64,000 nt of DNA from Lotus japonicus (lineage: Eukaryota; Streptophyta; Magnoliopsida; Fabales; Fabaceae): assembly GCF_012489685.1 (NCBI RefSeq), contig NC_080044.1, positions 20,254,369 to 20,318,368 on the forward strand, given 5' to 3'. The notes beneath the pieces were generated by a model. The model was not told the origin of the DNA. It made no database searches and worked only from the letters and a program-made list of their open reading frames with translations. A program made the translations under genes and the position numbers. Shown here piece after piece: positions 1 through 10,570 of this stretch (position 1 is its first letter; every line of letters begins with the position of its first letter).

Positions 1-21
1 GACGATCATGCTGACACATAG
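1..21 (+). CDS. Last codons of the LTR-resident ORF (partial)
   Basis: The window opens in the final seven codons of the LTR ORF described at 10571-11050. It reads DDDHADT? minus its start, i.e. acidic residues then a TAG stop, matching the ends of the copies at 2370 and 11050. The rest lies outside the window. Confidence 0.6.
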   Translation, partial: DDHADT

Positions 22-513
22 TTTTGAGTGTTAGTGTGAGCTTCTCGAGTTAGGATTAGTGTAGGAGTAGAGTCTTAGCTCTGACAGTCATTGCTTCATT
101 TGCTTCTTTGGGGGACAGGGTAGTTCCGCCTATAGCTTTTTGTGTGGTTTCCTTACGGGAATCACAGAGAGTTGGTTGGACTTAGGAGGTCTTGCTTTAG
201 GCCGATGGGCCAGCTTATTCTCATTTTGAGGGATAGTGTTGCGAACACTTGACCTTTCTTTTGGTTTGTACCTTTTGCCTACGGGCGCTACTTTTCTTAC
301 TTCCCGTCACTAGAGGTTTACTCGTGATGTGGTTAGCTACTTACAGCGGGGGCTGTAATTATTATTGTATATTAGTTTCTGATTATCCTTCGCATTAGAG
401 TTTTATTTCTTTCAGTCTTATTTATATTATCGACGAAAAAAAAATAATTCACGTTTTACCGCATTAAGTTTATTTGGTTACTAAAGTGACGCCACCGAAA
501 TCGGGGTGTTACA
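1..513 (+). mobile_element. 3' end of a Tekay-type LTR (truncated by window edge)
   Basis: This is the last part of a long Ty3/Gypsy LTR. It ends in the family's conserved GGGGTGTTACA, as the LTRs ending at 2864 and 11542 do. The next bases (514-520, TTGTGGT) are the first bases of the family's internal region leading into the primer site, so this was the inner end of a 5' LTR. At 521 the sequence jumps to the middle of another LTR. The first ~190 bases nearly match the copy at 2350-2540; beyond that it is closer to the solo LTR ending at 61220. Confidence 0.85.
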
Positions 514-969
514 TTGTGGTGAAAAATGTTTTCTGAGGCTTCGGCTGACAATGTAGATGATTCATCTACTGAATGTTTTTGAGAGTTTTGAGAAAGTTTG
601 ATAGGACGAATGAGATTCGGGCCTTGTTATGGTTATAGTGGATCGAGACATTCTCGGGAAGTTATTTGGGATTAGGAGATCCTTAAACTCATAAGTTTTG
701 CGATAAGACTAAAATGATATTATTTTATAAGGAAAATTCATAAGACATTAAACAACCTCTAAATCTTCAAATAATGATATTAAACTCGAAAGGAAGCTTT
801 GGAGGTAAATCTTTGTTTTGGAAAACGAGAAGTGTCGTCGGATCCAAGTGTTGAGGAGTTAAGAAGTATTGAGTATGTTGATGCTCTTGTGCTGTTGGAG
901 CAGCTGTGTTGTTGGGCTATCCTGGGGATAAGTCCGGGAAATTGATAGTTTCCGAGTATGTTGATACTC

Positions 970-1173
970 CACTGAGGCGTGAGACCTTGTGGAAAGCGTG
1001 GATCTTCACTGAGGCGTGAGACCTCGTGAATAGCATGAAACTTCACTGAAGCGTGAGACTTCGTGCAAGTGTGTAAATTCACTGGGGCGTGAGACCCCGT
1101 GAAAGCATAAAACTTCACTGAAGCGTGAGACTTTGTGAATGGGTGAGACTCCACTGAAGCGTGAGACTTCGTG
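970..1173 (+). repeat. Six-unit hairpin array in the Tekay LTR
   Basis: Six 22-nt units begin at 970, 1007, 1044, 1080, 1116 and 1152 (spacing 37, 37, 36, 36, 36). Each has a 7-bp stem with a bulged T and a constant 7-nt loop CGTGAGA. Stem arms vary in step: GAGG/CCTT, GAGG/CCTC, GAAG/CTTC, GGGG/CCCC, GAAG/CTTT and GAAG/CTTC, flanked by CAC...GTG. All pair by Watson-Crick or G-T. On the reverse strand the array reads as a repetitive peptide, but the period is not a multiple of three, so I do not call it coding. Confidence 0.85.
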
Positions 1174-1890
1174 AGAGCATTGATGACTCGAAGAGTTATC
1201 GTGAGTGGTTGCACTCATTTTATGGTTATTGTATTTTGTCGAAGAATCGACTTTACCTTAGGGTAAGCTTTTACGGACTTTAATTTACCTAGAACACGTG
1301 GCGACGTGTCGAGTGAGATTCGGAGACGTTGTTTGACTAATCATTCTACATTCTTGCAACATTAATGAGGTATTAACACAGGACGTACTCTGGACCTCGT
1401 CGGTTTCCAAAATGGTCATAAGACCCGGAATGCCGTGTAAGAGCGTTTGTAGACGTCTCTTGTAGCAGACCGAAATGGCAGACCTACGGGTTTACTGCTG
1501 ATCTGACTACGTGTGGTTGTTGAAGTAAGAGGCACGCGGGCCGAAATGGTCCCACTGTGGCTGGTGTTAGGGCTGATCCGTTTGATGTCCATCCCTTTCC
1601 GGAATGCATGTGGTTAACTGGGTTAACCGTCATTTGCATATCATGCAACATGCATACTAATTTAGTTGTTGAGTGTGATTGGTAATTGTTAATCCTATTT
1701 GGAACATGTTATCTGCTATTATTGCGTTTTATGTTATTGTGGAACATGCAACCCTAGGAATCATATCTCTAGCTATAAGCCTAAGCGGCTATCTATTATT
1801 TGTACCTATTGGGTTTATTATCTACATAGTTCTTTCGAGTTGACCCTCGCGTCTTCTGTGTGTGTTTTGGCGGACAACGCCTTTTGTAAG

Positions 1891-2370
1891 ATGTCCATTG
1901 CGGACTGGTTCACAATGGTCCACCCTTCGGGGGGGATCAGATATGAGATGATTGACCAGGATGACCCCGGTTCGTGGGTGGTAGACCCCGCTAGCCACCG
2001 CGCGACCTATTCCGGGAGGATCATGGAGGATAGGGTAGATAGGGGTGGACTCTTGGTAGAGGGAGTGCTGAGGAGGTGCTTTGTCAGCTTCAACTTGCCA
2101 CCGTGTGTGCATTGCGGACCAGGAGCAGGAGGACCACCACCGCCACCGTCATCTTCAGAGGACGAGGATCCCTCAGAGGAGGAGCCAGTGGGAGTGCCTT
2201 CGGCAGAGTCTAGTGCACCCACCGCTGCTATCAATGATGATCATGGATCGGGCCCAAAGCCCGTTAGTCCAGCACCAGAGTGCATCGCTGTTGCGAGAGG
2301 AGGCGGGGTAGTGTTTGTAGACTTAGTTGTTCTGGATTCTGATTCAGACGACGATCATGCTGACACATAG
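1891..2370 (+). CDS. LTR-resident ORF, 159 aa, copy in the 5' LTR
   Basis: I do not recognise this protein. It has an N-terminal block of about 85 residues (MSIADWFTMVHPSGG..., then DPGSWVVDP, YSGRIMED, SFNLPP), a proline run, an acidic Ser/Glu stretch, a Ser/Pro linker and a C-terminal VVLDSDSDDD. The frame is open further upstream, but the solo-LTR copy has a stop there, so the conserved ATG at 1891 is preferred. Here the base before the upstream AG changed (TAAG rather than TCAG), weakening the predicted splice acceptor. This copy has Cys where the other three copies have Gly in the LPPGVHCGPG motif. Confidence 0.6.
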   Translation: MSIADWFTMVHPSGGIRYEMIDQDDPGSWVVDPASHRATYSGRIMEDRVDRGGLLVEGVLRRCFVSFNLPPCVHCGPGAGGPPPPPSSSEDEDPSEEEPVGVPSAESSAPTAAINDDHGSGPKPVSPAPECIAVARGGGVVFVDLVVLDSDSDDDHADT

Positions 2371-2867
2371 TTTTGAGTGTTAGTGTGAGCTTCTCGAGTT
2401 AGGATTAGTGTAGGAGTAGAGTCTTAGCTCTGACAGTCATTGCTTCATTTGCTTCTTTGGGGGACAGGGTAGTTCCGCCTATAGCTTTTTGTGTGGTTTC
2501 CTTACGGGAATCACAGAGAGTTGGTTGGACTTAAGAGGTCTTATTTTCAGGCCATTGGGTCAGCTTATTCTCAGTTTTGAGGGATAGTGTTGCGGACACT
2601 TACCTTTATATTTGGTTTGTATATATTGCCTACGGGCGCTACTCTTCTATTACCGTCACTGGAGGTTTACTCGTGACGAGGTTGCTACTTACAACGGGGG
2701 CTGTTGTATATATATAGTATATTAGTTCTGTTGATTTCGCATTTGGGTTCTATTTAATTCAGTCTTGTCTTTATTATTATCAAAAAAAAAAAAATATTCA
2801 CGTTTTTCCGCATTAAGTTTATTTTTGGTTACTAAAGTGACGCCACCGAAATCGGGGTGTTACATTG

Positions 2868-2879
2868 TGGTATCAGAGC
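2868..2879 (+). promoter_or_regulatory. Primer binding site, tRNA-iMet type
   Basis: TGGTATCAGAGC begins 3 bases after the LTR end. It complements the 3' end of plant initiator tRNA-Met, the usual primer for chromoviruses and SIRE elements. Confidence 0.9.
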
Positions 2880-3076
2880 ACGGTCGAGTCTTTCGGGAGT
2901 TGTTGGGGAATAGGTCTTCTGTGCTAGGTTGTGTGACTCTGCAAAGAGTGAAAATTGATTGTCTGCAAGCGATTTTTCGCTTAGAATTGATTGAAGTTAT
3001 TGCTTACTCATATTGTATAGTGATGCTAGATGCTATCTTATGATGAGTACTGACTGTTTGCTTCCTTTAACAGAAC

Positions 3077-4300
3077 ATGGTGAATACCAATCAGTTAGCT
3101 GAGATGATGGCCACTATGGCCCAAGCGGTAACAGCGCAGGAAAACGATAATGCCATGAGGCGTGCTGCTGAAGAAGCACGTGAACAACATCAGTGCCAGA
3201 GGGAAGTAACTCTGGACCAGAACAAAGGTCTCAATGATTTCAGGAGGCAAAACCCACCAAAGTTCTCTGGTGGTACTGACCCAGGCGCAGCGGATCTCTA
3301 GATCCAGGAAATCGAGAAGATATTCGGCGTTCTGCAGACTGTTGAGGGTGCCAAGGTGGGCATGGCGACTTATCTTCTGCTAGGAGATGCTGAGTACTGG
3401 TGGAAGGGCACCAGGGGAATCATGGAAGCCAACCATGAAGAGATTAACTGGAACTCGTTCCGAACCGCATTCTTGGAAAAGTATTTTCCAACAAGTGCCC
3501 GGGATGAGAGGGAGGCGCAGTTTCTGACACTCCGTCAGGGAGGTATGTCTGTACCGGAATTCGCTTCGAAGCTGGAGTCTTTAGCGAAGCATTTCCAATT
3601 CTTTAATGATCACGTGGATGAGCGCTACATGTGCAAGCGCTTCGTTAATGGACTGAGGCCGGATATTGAGGACTCAGTGAGGCCACTGGGAATCATGCGA
3701 TTCCAATCGTTGGTGGAGAAAGCCACAGAAGTGGAACTGATGAAGAACCGGAGGCTAAACCGGACTGGAACTGGAGGGCCGATGAGATCGGGCTCTCAGA
3801 ATATTCAGAACAGGGGGAGGTTTCAAAACAGGAGGCCGTATCAGCGTCCTGCTGGTAGAGGGTTTGCGTCAGGATCTTACAGGCCCATGGTGGGTGCTGT
3901 TGGTGGTTCTGGGGGTCAGACTCAGAACAGGGAGCTGACGTGCTTCAAGTGTGGGAAGCCGGGGCACTTTGCTCGTGCTTGTTCCGACACGAGACCTCAA
4001 TGTTTCAACTGTAACAAGTTGGGGCATACTGCTGCTCAGTGCAGGGCACCAAAGACGGAACCAACCGTCAACACTGCTCAAGGAAAGCGTCCTGCTGCAA
4101 AGGCGAGAGTCTACACCATGGATGGCGAAGATGCTGAGGGGGTCGATGGACTGATTAGAGGCGACTGCGAGATTGACGGTAATCTCCTATCCGTACTTTT
4201 CGATTCCGGTGCAACACATTCTTTTATCTCTAGAGAGTGTGCAATCAGATTAAAGCTTCGACCTTATAGTTACTACTCCTGCCAAGACTCTACTTGCTAA
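3077..4300 (+). pseudogene. gag: Tekay gag and start of protease, one stop codon
   Basis: This encodes the retroelement capsid/nucleocapsid protein. From the ATG at 3077 the frame runs to a TAG at 3299-3301, where relatives have Trp, then continues in the same frame from 3302. The capsid core (AEYWWKG, ...FLEKYFP, RQGGMSVPEFASKLESLAKHF) is followed by two CCHC zinc knuckles, CFKCGKPGHFARAC and CFNCNKLGHTAAQC. The protease active site DSGATHSFIS lies near 4203-4232. A one-base shift around 4262-4270 moves the reading into the frame of the following ORF. The stop and the frameshift make this copy probably non-autonomous. Confidence 0.9.
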
Positions 4301-4310
4301 TACTGCATGT

Positions 4311-7300
4311 ATGTACTGTCTGATAACCTATAACAATAGAGTATACCATGCTAACCTAGTATGCCTAGCCCTTAAGAACCTAGATATTATCCTAGGAATG
4401 GATTGGTTGTCCCGCTATCATTGTCTTTTGGACTGCAACCGAAAGAGAGTGGTATTTCCTGATTCGGATCTTTCCAAGTATCTATCTGCTAATCACATTA
4501 GCGTCTCTTTGAACGAGGGATCTCAAGAGTATTCCGTTCTGCTGAGTTTGGAGAGTAAAGGGAATCCGGAAGTTGATAGTATTCCAGTGGTGAAGGAATT
4601 CACGGATGTTTTTCCTGGCGATGTACTTGGACTGCCGCCCGTACGCGACATTGAGTTTGTTATAGACATCGTATCGGGAACAGGGCCGATTTCGATTGCA
4701 CCATATCGTATGGCACCTGCGGAGCTAGTGGAATTGAAGTCCCAACTAGAAGATCTTTTGTCGAAGGGATTTATTCGACCAAGTGTTTCACCTTGGGGAG
4801 CGCCAGTCTTATTGGTGAAGAAGAAGGACGGAAAATCAAGATTATGTGTCGACTACCGACAACTGAACAAAGTAACCGTCAAGAATAGGTATCCGTTACC
4901 TAGAATTGATGATTTGATGGATCAACTGCGAGGAGCTGCAATATTCTCGAAGATCGACCTGAAGTCGGGTTATCATCAAATCAGAGTCAATACCGAGGAT
5001 ATCCAGAAGACGGCATTCAGAACCCGTTATGGACACTACGAGTACTTAGTGATGCCACTTGGGGTGACAAATGCACCGGCAATATTCATGGCTTACATGA
5101 ATATGACCTTCCATACATTCCTGGATCGATTCGTCGTGGTGTTTATCGACGATATTCTGATCTACTCAAAGAATGTTGAGGACCATGAGGAGCACTTGCG
5201 ACAAGTTTTACAAGTGCTGAGGGAGAAGGAGTTGTACGCCAATCCTTCTAAGTGCGAATTTTGGCTCGAAGAGGTAAAATTCTTAGGCCATGTGATCTCT
5301 AAGGAGGGTATAGCTGTGGACCCAGCAAAGGTAGAGACCGTATTGTCATGGGAACGGCCAAAGACAGTGACTGAGATCAGAAGTTTTGTCGGTTTGGCGG
5401 GATACTATCGTCGCTTTATCGAGAATTTCGCGAAGATTGTTGGACCGTTGACTCAACTTACGAGGAAGGACCAGCCTTTTGCATGGACTGAAGCGTGCGA
5501 AACTAGTTTTCAGACGATGAAGGAACGTTTGACGACGTCACCTGTACTCGTCTTACCGCAACCAGAGGAACCTTATGAGGTTTATTGTGATGCTTCGCAT
5601 CAAGGCTTGGGATGTGTGCTGATGCAACATCGGAAGGTGGTTGCTTATGCATCAAGACAACTGAAGGTGCATGAGAAGAATTATCCAACTCATGACTTGG
5701 AACTAGCTGCAATCGTATTTGCACTGAAGATTTTGAGACATCACTTATATGGATGCAATTTCACCATATTCAGTGATCATAAGAGCTTGAAGTATTTATT
5801 TGAGCAGAAGGAGCTGAACATGAGACAGCGTCGGTGGATGGAATTTCTCAAAGATTACGAGTTCACCCTGCAATATCATCCTGGAAAGGCGAACGTTGTT
5901 GCTGATGCCTTGAGCAGGAAGATGCATATCTCGTCGATGATGGTGAAAGAGCTGCAACTGCTGGAACAATTCCGAGACTTAAGCTTAGATGTGAGATTGT
6001 CCGAAGGAGAGCTGAAGTTCGGAATGATCAGGATTGCCAATGGATTGATGGAAGAAATCCGAGACCAACAGTTACAAGATGAGTTTCTGCTCGGGAAAAG
6101 GAATTTGGTAAGTCAAGGTAAAGACCCGGAATTCAAGGTAGGAAGTGACAATACCCTACGGTGTAAGGATAGGGTTTGTGTGCCTAACAACCCTGACTTG
6201 AGAAGATTGATTATGGATGAGGGTCACAAGAGCAAGTTAAGCATTCATCCTGGAATGAAAAAGATGTATCAGGACTTGAAGGTAAATTTCTGGTGGCCAG
6301 GAATGAAAATACAAGTGGCTGAGTATGTAGCTGCATGTCTGACATGTCAGAAGGCAAAGGTGGAACATCAGAAGTCTTCGGGTATGCTACAAAGTTTGGA
6401 TGTACCAGAATGGAAGTGGGATAGCATATCGATGGATTTCGTCGTGGCTTTGCCAAGGACTCAGAAAGGATATGATTCTATTTGGGTAATCGTGGATCGA
6501 TTGACAAAGTCGGCTCATTTCGTACCTGTGAGGACTACGTACAACGTGGAGAAACTATTCGAGATTTATATATCCGAGATTGTACGACTTCATGGAGTAC
6601 CGACAAGTATTGTTTCCGATCGAGACCCGAAGTTTACATCACATTTTTGGGGAGCTCTTCAAGAGGCTTTGGGAACGAGGCTGAGACTAAGTTCTGCTTA
6701 TCATCCGCAGACTGATGGACAGACTGAGAGGACAATCCAGTCATTGGAAGATTTACTACGCGCTTGTGTGTTAGACAACAAGGGCAGTTGGGATGCCTTA
6801 TTGCCATTGATTGAGTTCACATACAACAACAGTTTTTATACGAGCATTGGTATGGCACCGTATGAGGCTTTGTATGGCCGCAAGTGTAGAACACCTCTAT
6901 GCTGGTATCAAAATGGAGAAAATCTGTTAGTAGGACCGGAACTTCTGCAACAGACGACTGAGAAGATCAAGCAGATCAGAGAGAAGATGAAGACTTCTCC
7001 GAGTAGACAGAAGAGTTATGCAGATCAAAGACGTAGATCTCTGGAATTCGAAGAGGGGGATCATGTATTTCTGCGAGTGACTCAGACTACGGGAGTTGGT
7101 CGAGCAATCAAATCAAAGAAGCTTACGCCGAAGTTCATTGGACCTTATCAGATCACTCGTCGAATTGGACCAGTCGCTTACCATATTGCACTACCTCCAT
7201 TTCTATCGAACATTCATGACGTATTCCACGTGTCACAACTGAGGAAGTATATTGCGGATCCGACACATGTTATCGAGCTGGATGACATTGAGTTGAAGGA

Positions 7301-7475
7301 TGATCTGTCTTTCGAGGCACCGCCAATTAGCATTGGTGACACCAGGATAAAACAGTTGAGAGGAAAAGAGATCGAGTTAGTGAAAGTCATTTGGAATAAA
7401 GACACCGGTGATGCGACATGGGAGCTGAAGGAGAAGATTCAAGAACAGTATCCAGAACTTTTTACGAACCCTTAA
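4311..7475 (+). CDS. pol: Tekay pol: RT, RNase H, integrase, chromodomain
   Basis: An open frame of 1,054 codons. Protease tail ([10 protein letters not shown], ~28-37); reverse transcriptase with [11 protein letters not shown] (~178) and catalytic [10 protein letters not shown] (~278); RNase H with [10 protein letters not shown] (~425); integrase with zinc-finger region HPGMKKMY...CLTCQKAK (~650-690) and DDE core ([23 protein letters not shown]); C-terminal chromodomain-like segment ending [17 protein letters not shown]. The RT segment [17 protein letters not shown] departs from the usual APxxFMxxMNRxF pattern, so activity may be impaired despite the open frame. The fusion to gag is broken by the frameshift near 4265, and the true frame opens slightly upstream of the first ATG. 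Confidence 0.93.
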   Translation: MYCLITYNNRVYHANLVCLALKNLDIILGMDWLSRYHCLLDCNRKRVVFPDSDLSKYLSANHISVSLNEGSQEYSVLLSLESKGNPEVDSIPVVKEFTDVFPGDVLGLPPVRDIEFVIDIVSGTGPISIAPYRMAPAELVELKSQLEDLLSKGFIRPSVSPWGAPVLLVKKKDGKSRLCVDYRQLNKVTVKNRYPLPRIDDLMDQLRGAAIFSKIDLKSGYHQIRVNTEDIQKTAFRTRYGHYEYLVMPLGVTNAPAIFMAYMNMTFHTFLDRFVVVFIDDILIYSKNVEDHEEHLRQVLQVLREKELYANPSKCEFWLEEVKFLGHVISKEGIAVDPAKVETVLSWERPKTVTEIRSFVGLAGYYRRFIENFAKIVGPLTQLTRKDQPFAWTEACETSFQTMKERLTTSPVLVLPQPEEPYEVYCDASHQGLGCVLMQHRKVVAYASRQLKVHEKNYPTHDLELAAIVFALKILRHHLYGCNFTIFSDHKSLKYLFEQKELNMRQRRWMEFLKDYEFTLQYHPGKANVVADALSRKMHISSMMVKELQLLEQFRDLSLDVRLSEGELKFGMIRIANGLMEEIRDQQLQDEFLLGKRNLVSQGKDPEFKVGSDNTLRCKDRVCVPNNPDLRRLIMDEGHKSKLSIHPGMKKMYQDLKVNFWWPGMKIQVAEYVAACLTCQKAKVEHQKSSGMLQSLDVPEWKWDSISMDFVVALPRTQKGYDSIWVIVDRLTKSAHFVPVRTTYNVEKLFEIYISEIVRLHGVPTSIVSDRDPKFTSHFWGALQEALGTRLRLSSAYHPQTDGQTERTIQSLEDLLRACVLDNKGSWDALLPLIEFTYNNSFYTSIGMAPYEALYGRKCRTPLCWYQNGENLLVGPELLQQTTEKIKQIREKMKTSPSRQKSYADQRRRSLEFEEGDHVFLRVTQTTGVGRAIKSKKLTPKFIGPYQITRRIGPVAYHIALPPFLSNIHDVFHVSQLRKYIADPTHVIELDDIELKDDLSFEAPPISIGDTRIKQLRGKEIELVKVIWNKDTGDATWELKEKIQEQYPELFTNP

Positions 7476-8218
7476 GTTTCGAGGTCGAAACTTTCTTTTT
7501 GGAGGGTAGTAATGTAAGGCCCAAGTTTTAAGCTTTTGTCAAGTGAATAAAATTCTTTTTCACGATTAGGGTTGATGTATCGTGAAGGGAAACCTGAACT
7601 AGAGTTTACCAAATGAAATAAATTTATGAAGGAGAAAGTTCAGGAAAAGTCAAAGGATTGTATCGAAGTCGATTTAAGTTATAGCACGATCGTTATACGC
7701 TGAAACTTAGGTCAGAAACCCTAGTATATAGCTAGTTTTCACTTTTAGGCACGATGGAAGTTAATTCCAAAAATCTTCAGAGAAATGTTAGAACTTCTCT
7801 TTTTCCATATATCAAAATCGTTTCGAGGCGAAACTCTAGGATCTACGAACGTCCGATTCCAATCATCGGAAGTTTGCCGAAACCGAATCCCTGGTATTTC
7901 AAAACCCTAGAATCAACCGACAATGAAGAATTTTTCTATTCAGAGCTTCAAATGAAGATTCTACACGCGTACACCCATTTCTCTTGATGATTTCAATCTT
8001 TCTTCAGAAGGAAGTTTTCCATTCCGACATTCGATGCAAAAAGCAACTTATCGGGTAAAATAGTCTTATACCGATTATGCATTAGTCGCTAAAAATACAA
8101 GGAAACCTCATTTTAGTTTTGGAATTCTTTTGCCAAAACATATCTATTAATTCACGGAGAATGAAGCCAGAAAAATCAGATTCGCGAAACTTTCATTTTA
8201 CCGCGTTTTGCCAACCTC

Positions 8219-8227
8219 TATATATAG
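8219..8227 (+). promoter_or_regulatory. LTR TATA box
   Basis: TATATATAG lies in CTCTATATATAGCC. The solo LTR has the equivalent CACTATATATAGG near 57800. Transcription would begin about 30 bases downstream. Confidence 0.7.
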
Positions 8228-8367
8228 CCAAGAAATGAGAAAAAAATCACAAAACTCACCCAAAAACCCATTCAAGGCCGCGAGTTTGCATAGGAGAGGA
8301 GGAGGAGAGATTTTCTTCATTCCTTGCTTGATCGTCGATCAATCAGTTGCTGCTTCAAGGTTTCGAG

Positions 8368-9032
8368 GTATAGTCGCTAATCCTTACCTCTGATCGCTTT
8401 TTCCATAGCTTTTCTGTAGACTTTTATGAGCTGATAGTTTTGAGGTTTTTGCAAAACTATCCTGAATATTTCATTTCTGATTCTAAACCTCTTCCTTATG
8501 TGCCCAAGATCACTTCTGCCTGATTAGATTTTCCGTTATGCCGCCGGATTTCCGCCGGAATCAATTTTAGCCTTAAATACCCATTTTTGGAGTAAAGCTT
8601 CAACCTTTAGGCTGAAAACTATCGCCTTAGCTTAGTGCTAGTAGGATTAGTTGTCATAAACGTCGTTAGTAACGTCCCTGTCAAATTTGCTTTTTGGGAT
8701 TTCAGTTTTGAAATTCTAAGTTAAAAATCATGACCAAAATACCCCTGCGACAGTTTTTGATCCGATAATTTTTCCGAGTTCAGAATACCCTTAGTTACGG
8801 CTAATGATAGCATAGGAACCAAGTTTGATCGAAGAAAAATCGAGTCCTACAATTACCAAAAGTGGCCGAACCTATAGGGGAGGAGGAGGAAAATTTCCTT
8901 TTCCGAAAACTTGTCCTTTCGCGCTAGATTATCGTACCTCGGAGTATGTACTACTTCGTGTAACCTTAGTGATGTATTGATAGCTTAGTTTCCGATAGAT
9001 TCTGATAGTATTTCTGTGGTTTTGCTCTAAAG
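8368..9032 (+). other. Predicted leader intron 1 in the LTR
   Basis: The donor is TTCGAG|GTATAG (8368) and the acceptor is GCTCTAAAG (ending 9032). The solo LTR has counterparts: CTTGAG|GTAGGT (57953) and TTGCTTTAAG (ending 58613). Short exon-like blocks between are recognisable in both LTRs. This is inference from motifs; no transcript evidence is available. Confidence 0.35.
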
Positions 9033-9110
9033 GTGATTTTGAGGAATTTCCAGCGGAGCAAGGCTTTGATTGTGAAGGAGCTTTAGGAGATAACCCTGGA
9101 GAATCTGCAG

Positions 9111-10570
9111 GTGAGGGCTACTCACTGAATCTCTAGTTAATGCTTAGGGTCGATGCTTTCGACATTGTTTACTGTTTATGCACTTGTTTGTGTTTGATTG
9201 GAAAAATGTTTTCTGAGGCTTCGGCTGACAATGTAGATGATTCATCTACTGAATGTTTTTGAGAGTTTTGAGAAAGTTTGATAGGACGAATGAGATTCGG
9301 GCCTTGTTATGGTTATAGTGGATCGAGACATTCTCGGGAAGTTATTTGGGATTAGGAGATCCTTAAACTCATAAGTTTTGCGATAAGACTAAAAGGATAT
9401 TATTTTATAAGGAAAATTCATAAGACATTAAACAACCTCTAAATCTTCAAATAATGATATTAAACTCGAAAGGAAGCTTTGGAGGCAAATCTTAGTTTTG
9501 GAAAACGAGAAGTGTCGTCGGATCCAAGTGTTGAGGAGTTGAGAAGTATTGAGTATGTTGATGCTCTTGTGCTGTTGGAGCAGCTGTGTTGTCGGGCTAT
9601 CCTGGGAATAAGTCCGGGAAATTGATAGTTTCCGAGTATGTTGATACTCCACTGAGGCGTGAGACCTTGTGGAAAGCGTGGATCTTCACTGAGGCGTGAG
9701 ACCTCGTGAATAGCATGAAACTTCACTAAAGCGTGAGACTTCGTGCAAGTGTGTAAATTCACTAGGGCGTGAGACCCCGTGAAAGCATAAAACTTCACTG
9801 AAGCGTGAGACTTTGTGAATGGGTGAGACTCCACTGAAGCGTGAGACTTCGTGAGAGCATTGATGACTCGAAGAGTTATCGTGAGTGGTTGCACACATTT
9901 TATGGTTATTGTATTTTGTCGCAGAATCGACTTTACCTTAGGGTAAGCTTTTAGGGACTTTAATTTACCTAGAACACGTGGCGACGTGTCGAGTGAGATT
10001 CGGAGACGTTGTTTGACTAATCATTCTACATTCTTGCAACATTAATGAGGTATTAACACAGGACGTACTCTGGACCTCGTCGGTTTCCAAAATGGTCATA
10101 AGACCCGGAATGCCGTGTAAGAGCGTTTGTAGACGTCTCTTGTAGCAGACCGAAATGGCAGACCTACTGGTTTAATGCTGATCAGACTACGTGTGATTGT
10201 TGGAGTAAGAGGCACGCGGGCCGAAATGGTCCCACTGTGGCTGGTGTTAGGGCTGATCCGTTTGATGTCCATCCCTTTCCGGAATGCATGTGGTTAACTG
10301 GGTTAACCGTCATTTGCATATCATGCAACATGCATACTAATTTAGTTGTTGAGTGTGATTGGTAATTGTTAATCCTATTTGGAACATGCTATCTGCTATT
10401 ATTGCGTTTTATGTTATTGTGGAACATGCAACCCTAGGAATCATATCTCTAGCTATAAGCCTAAGCGGCTATCTATTATTTGTACCTATTGGGTTTATTA
10501 TCTACATAGTTCTTTAGAGTTGACCCTCGCGTCTTCTGTGTGTGTTTTGGCGGACAACGCCTTTTGTCAG
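9111..10570 (+). other. Predicted leader intron 2, ending at the LTR ORF start codon
   Basis: The donor CTGCAG|GTGAGGGC is near-consensus. The solo LTR has CAACAG|GTGAGGGC at 58692. The acceptor CCTTTTGTCAG ends exactly at the ATG of the LTR ORF (10571). The reverse copy has the same TTTTGTCAG before its ATG, and the solo LTR has TTGTCAG six bases before. The hairpin array lies inside this intron. Confidence 0.4.
9650..9853 (+). repeat. Hairpin array, second copy
   Basis: This is the same six units as at 970-1173, offset by 8,680. Two units have since changed G to A in the 5' arm (CACTAAAG, CACTAGGG), breaking one pair each. The pairing is therefore older than this insertion. Confidence 0.85.

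Larger units (their letters stand above)
521..2864 (+). repeat. 5' LTR of the Tekay element, first ~1.69 kb missing
   Basis: This matches 9201-11542 of the 3' LTR. The missing part includes the TATA box and the first predicted exons, so this copy has no promoter of its own. It contains the hairpin array (970-1173) and an LTR ORF (1891-2370). It ends ...GTGTTACA just before the primer site. Confidence 0.9.

Noticed and set aside
970..1173. CRISPR-like regular spacing
   Set aside because: Spacers of ~15 bp, a plant retroelement context and no cas genes; it is an LTR hairpin repeat.
780..1218. Reverse-strand ORFs with repeated SHASVKF/VSRFSE peptides (also 9460-9898)
   Set aside because: They read through the 36-37 bp hairpin array; the period is not a multiple of three and the pattern is explained by the stems.
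1699..1890. Upstream extension of the LTR ORF (cysteine/tyrosine-rich)
   Set aside because: Open in three copies but interrupted in the diverged solo LTR, and it overlaps the predicted splice acceptor; conservation starts at the MxxADW ATG.
2007..2234. Reverse-strand ORF rich in Ser/Gly/Pro inside the LTR ORF
   Set aside because: Shadow of the biased composition of the forward frame.
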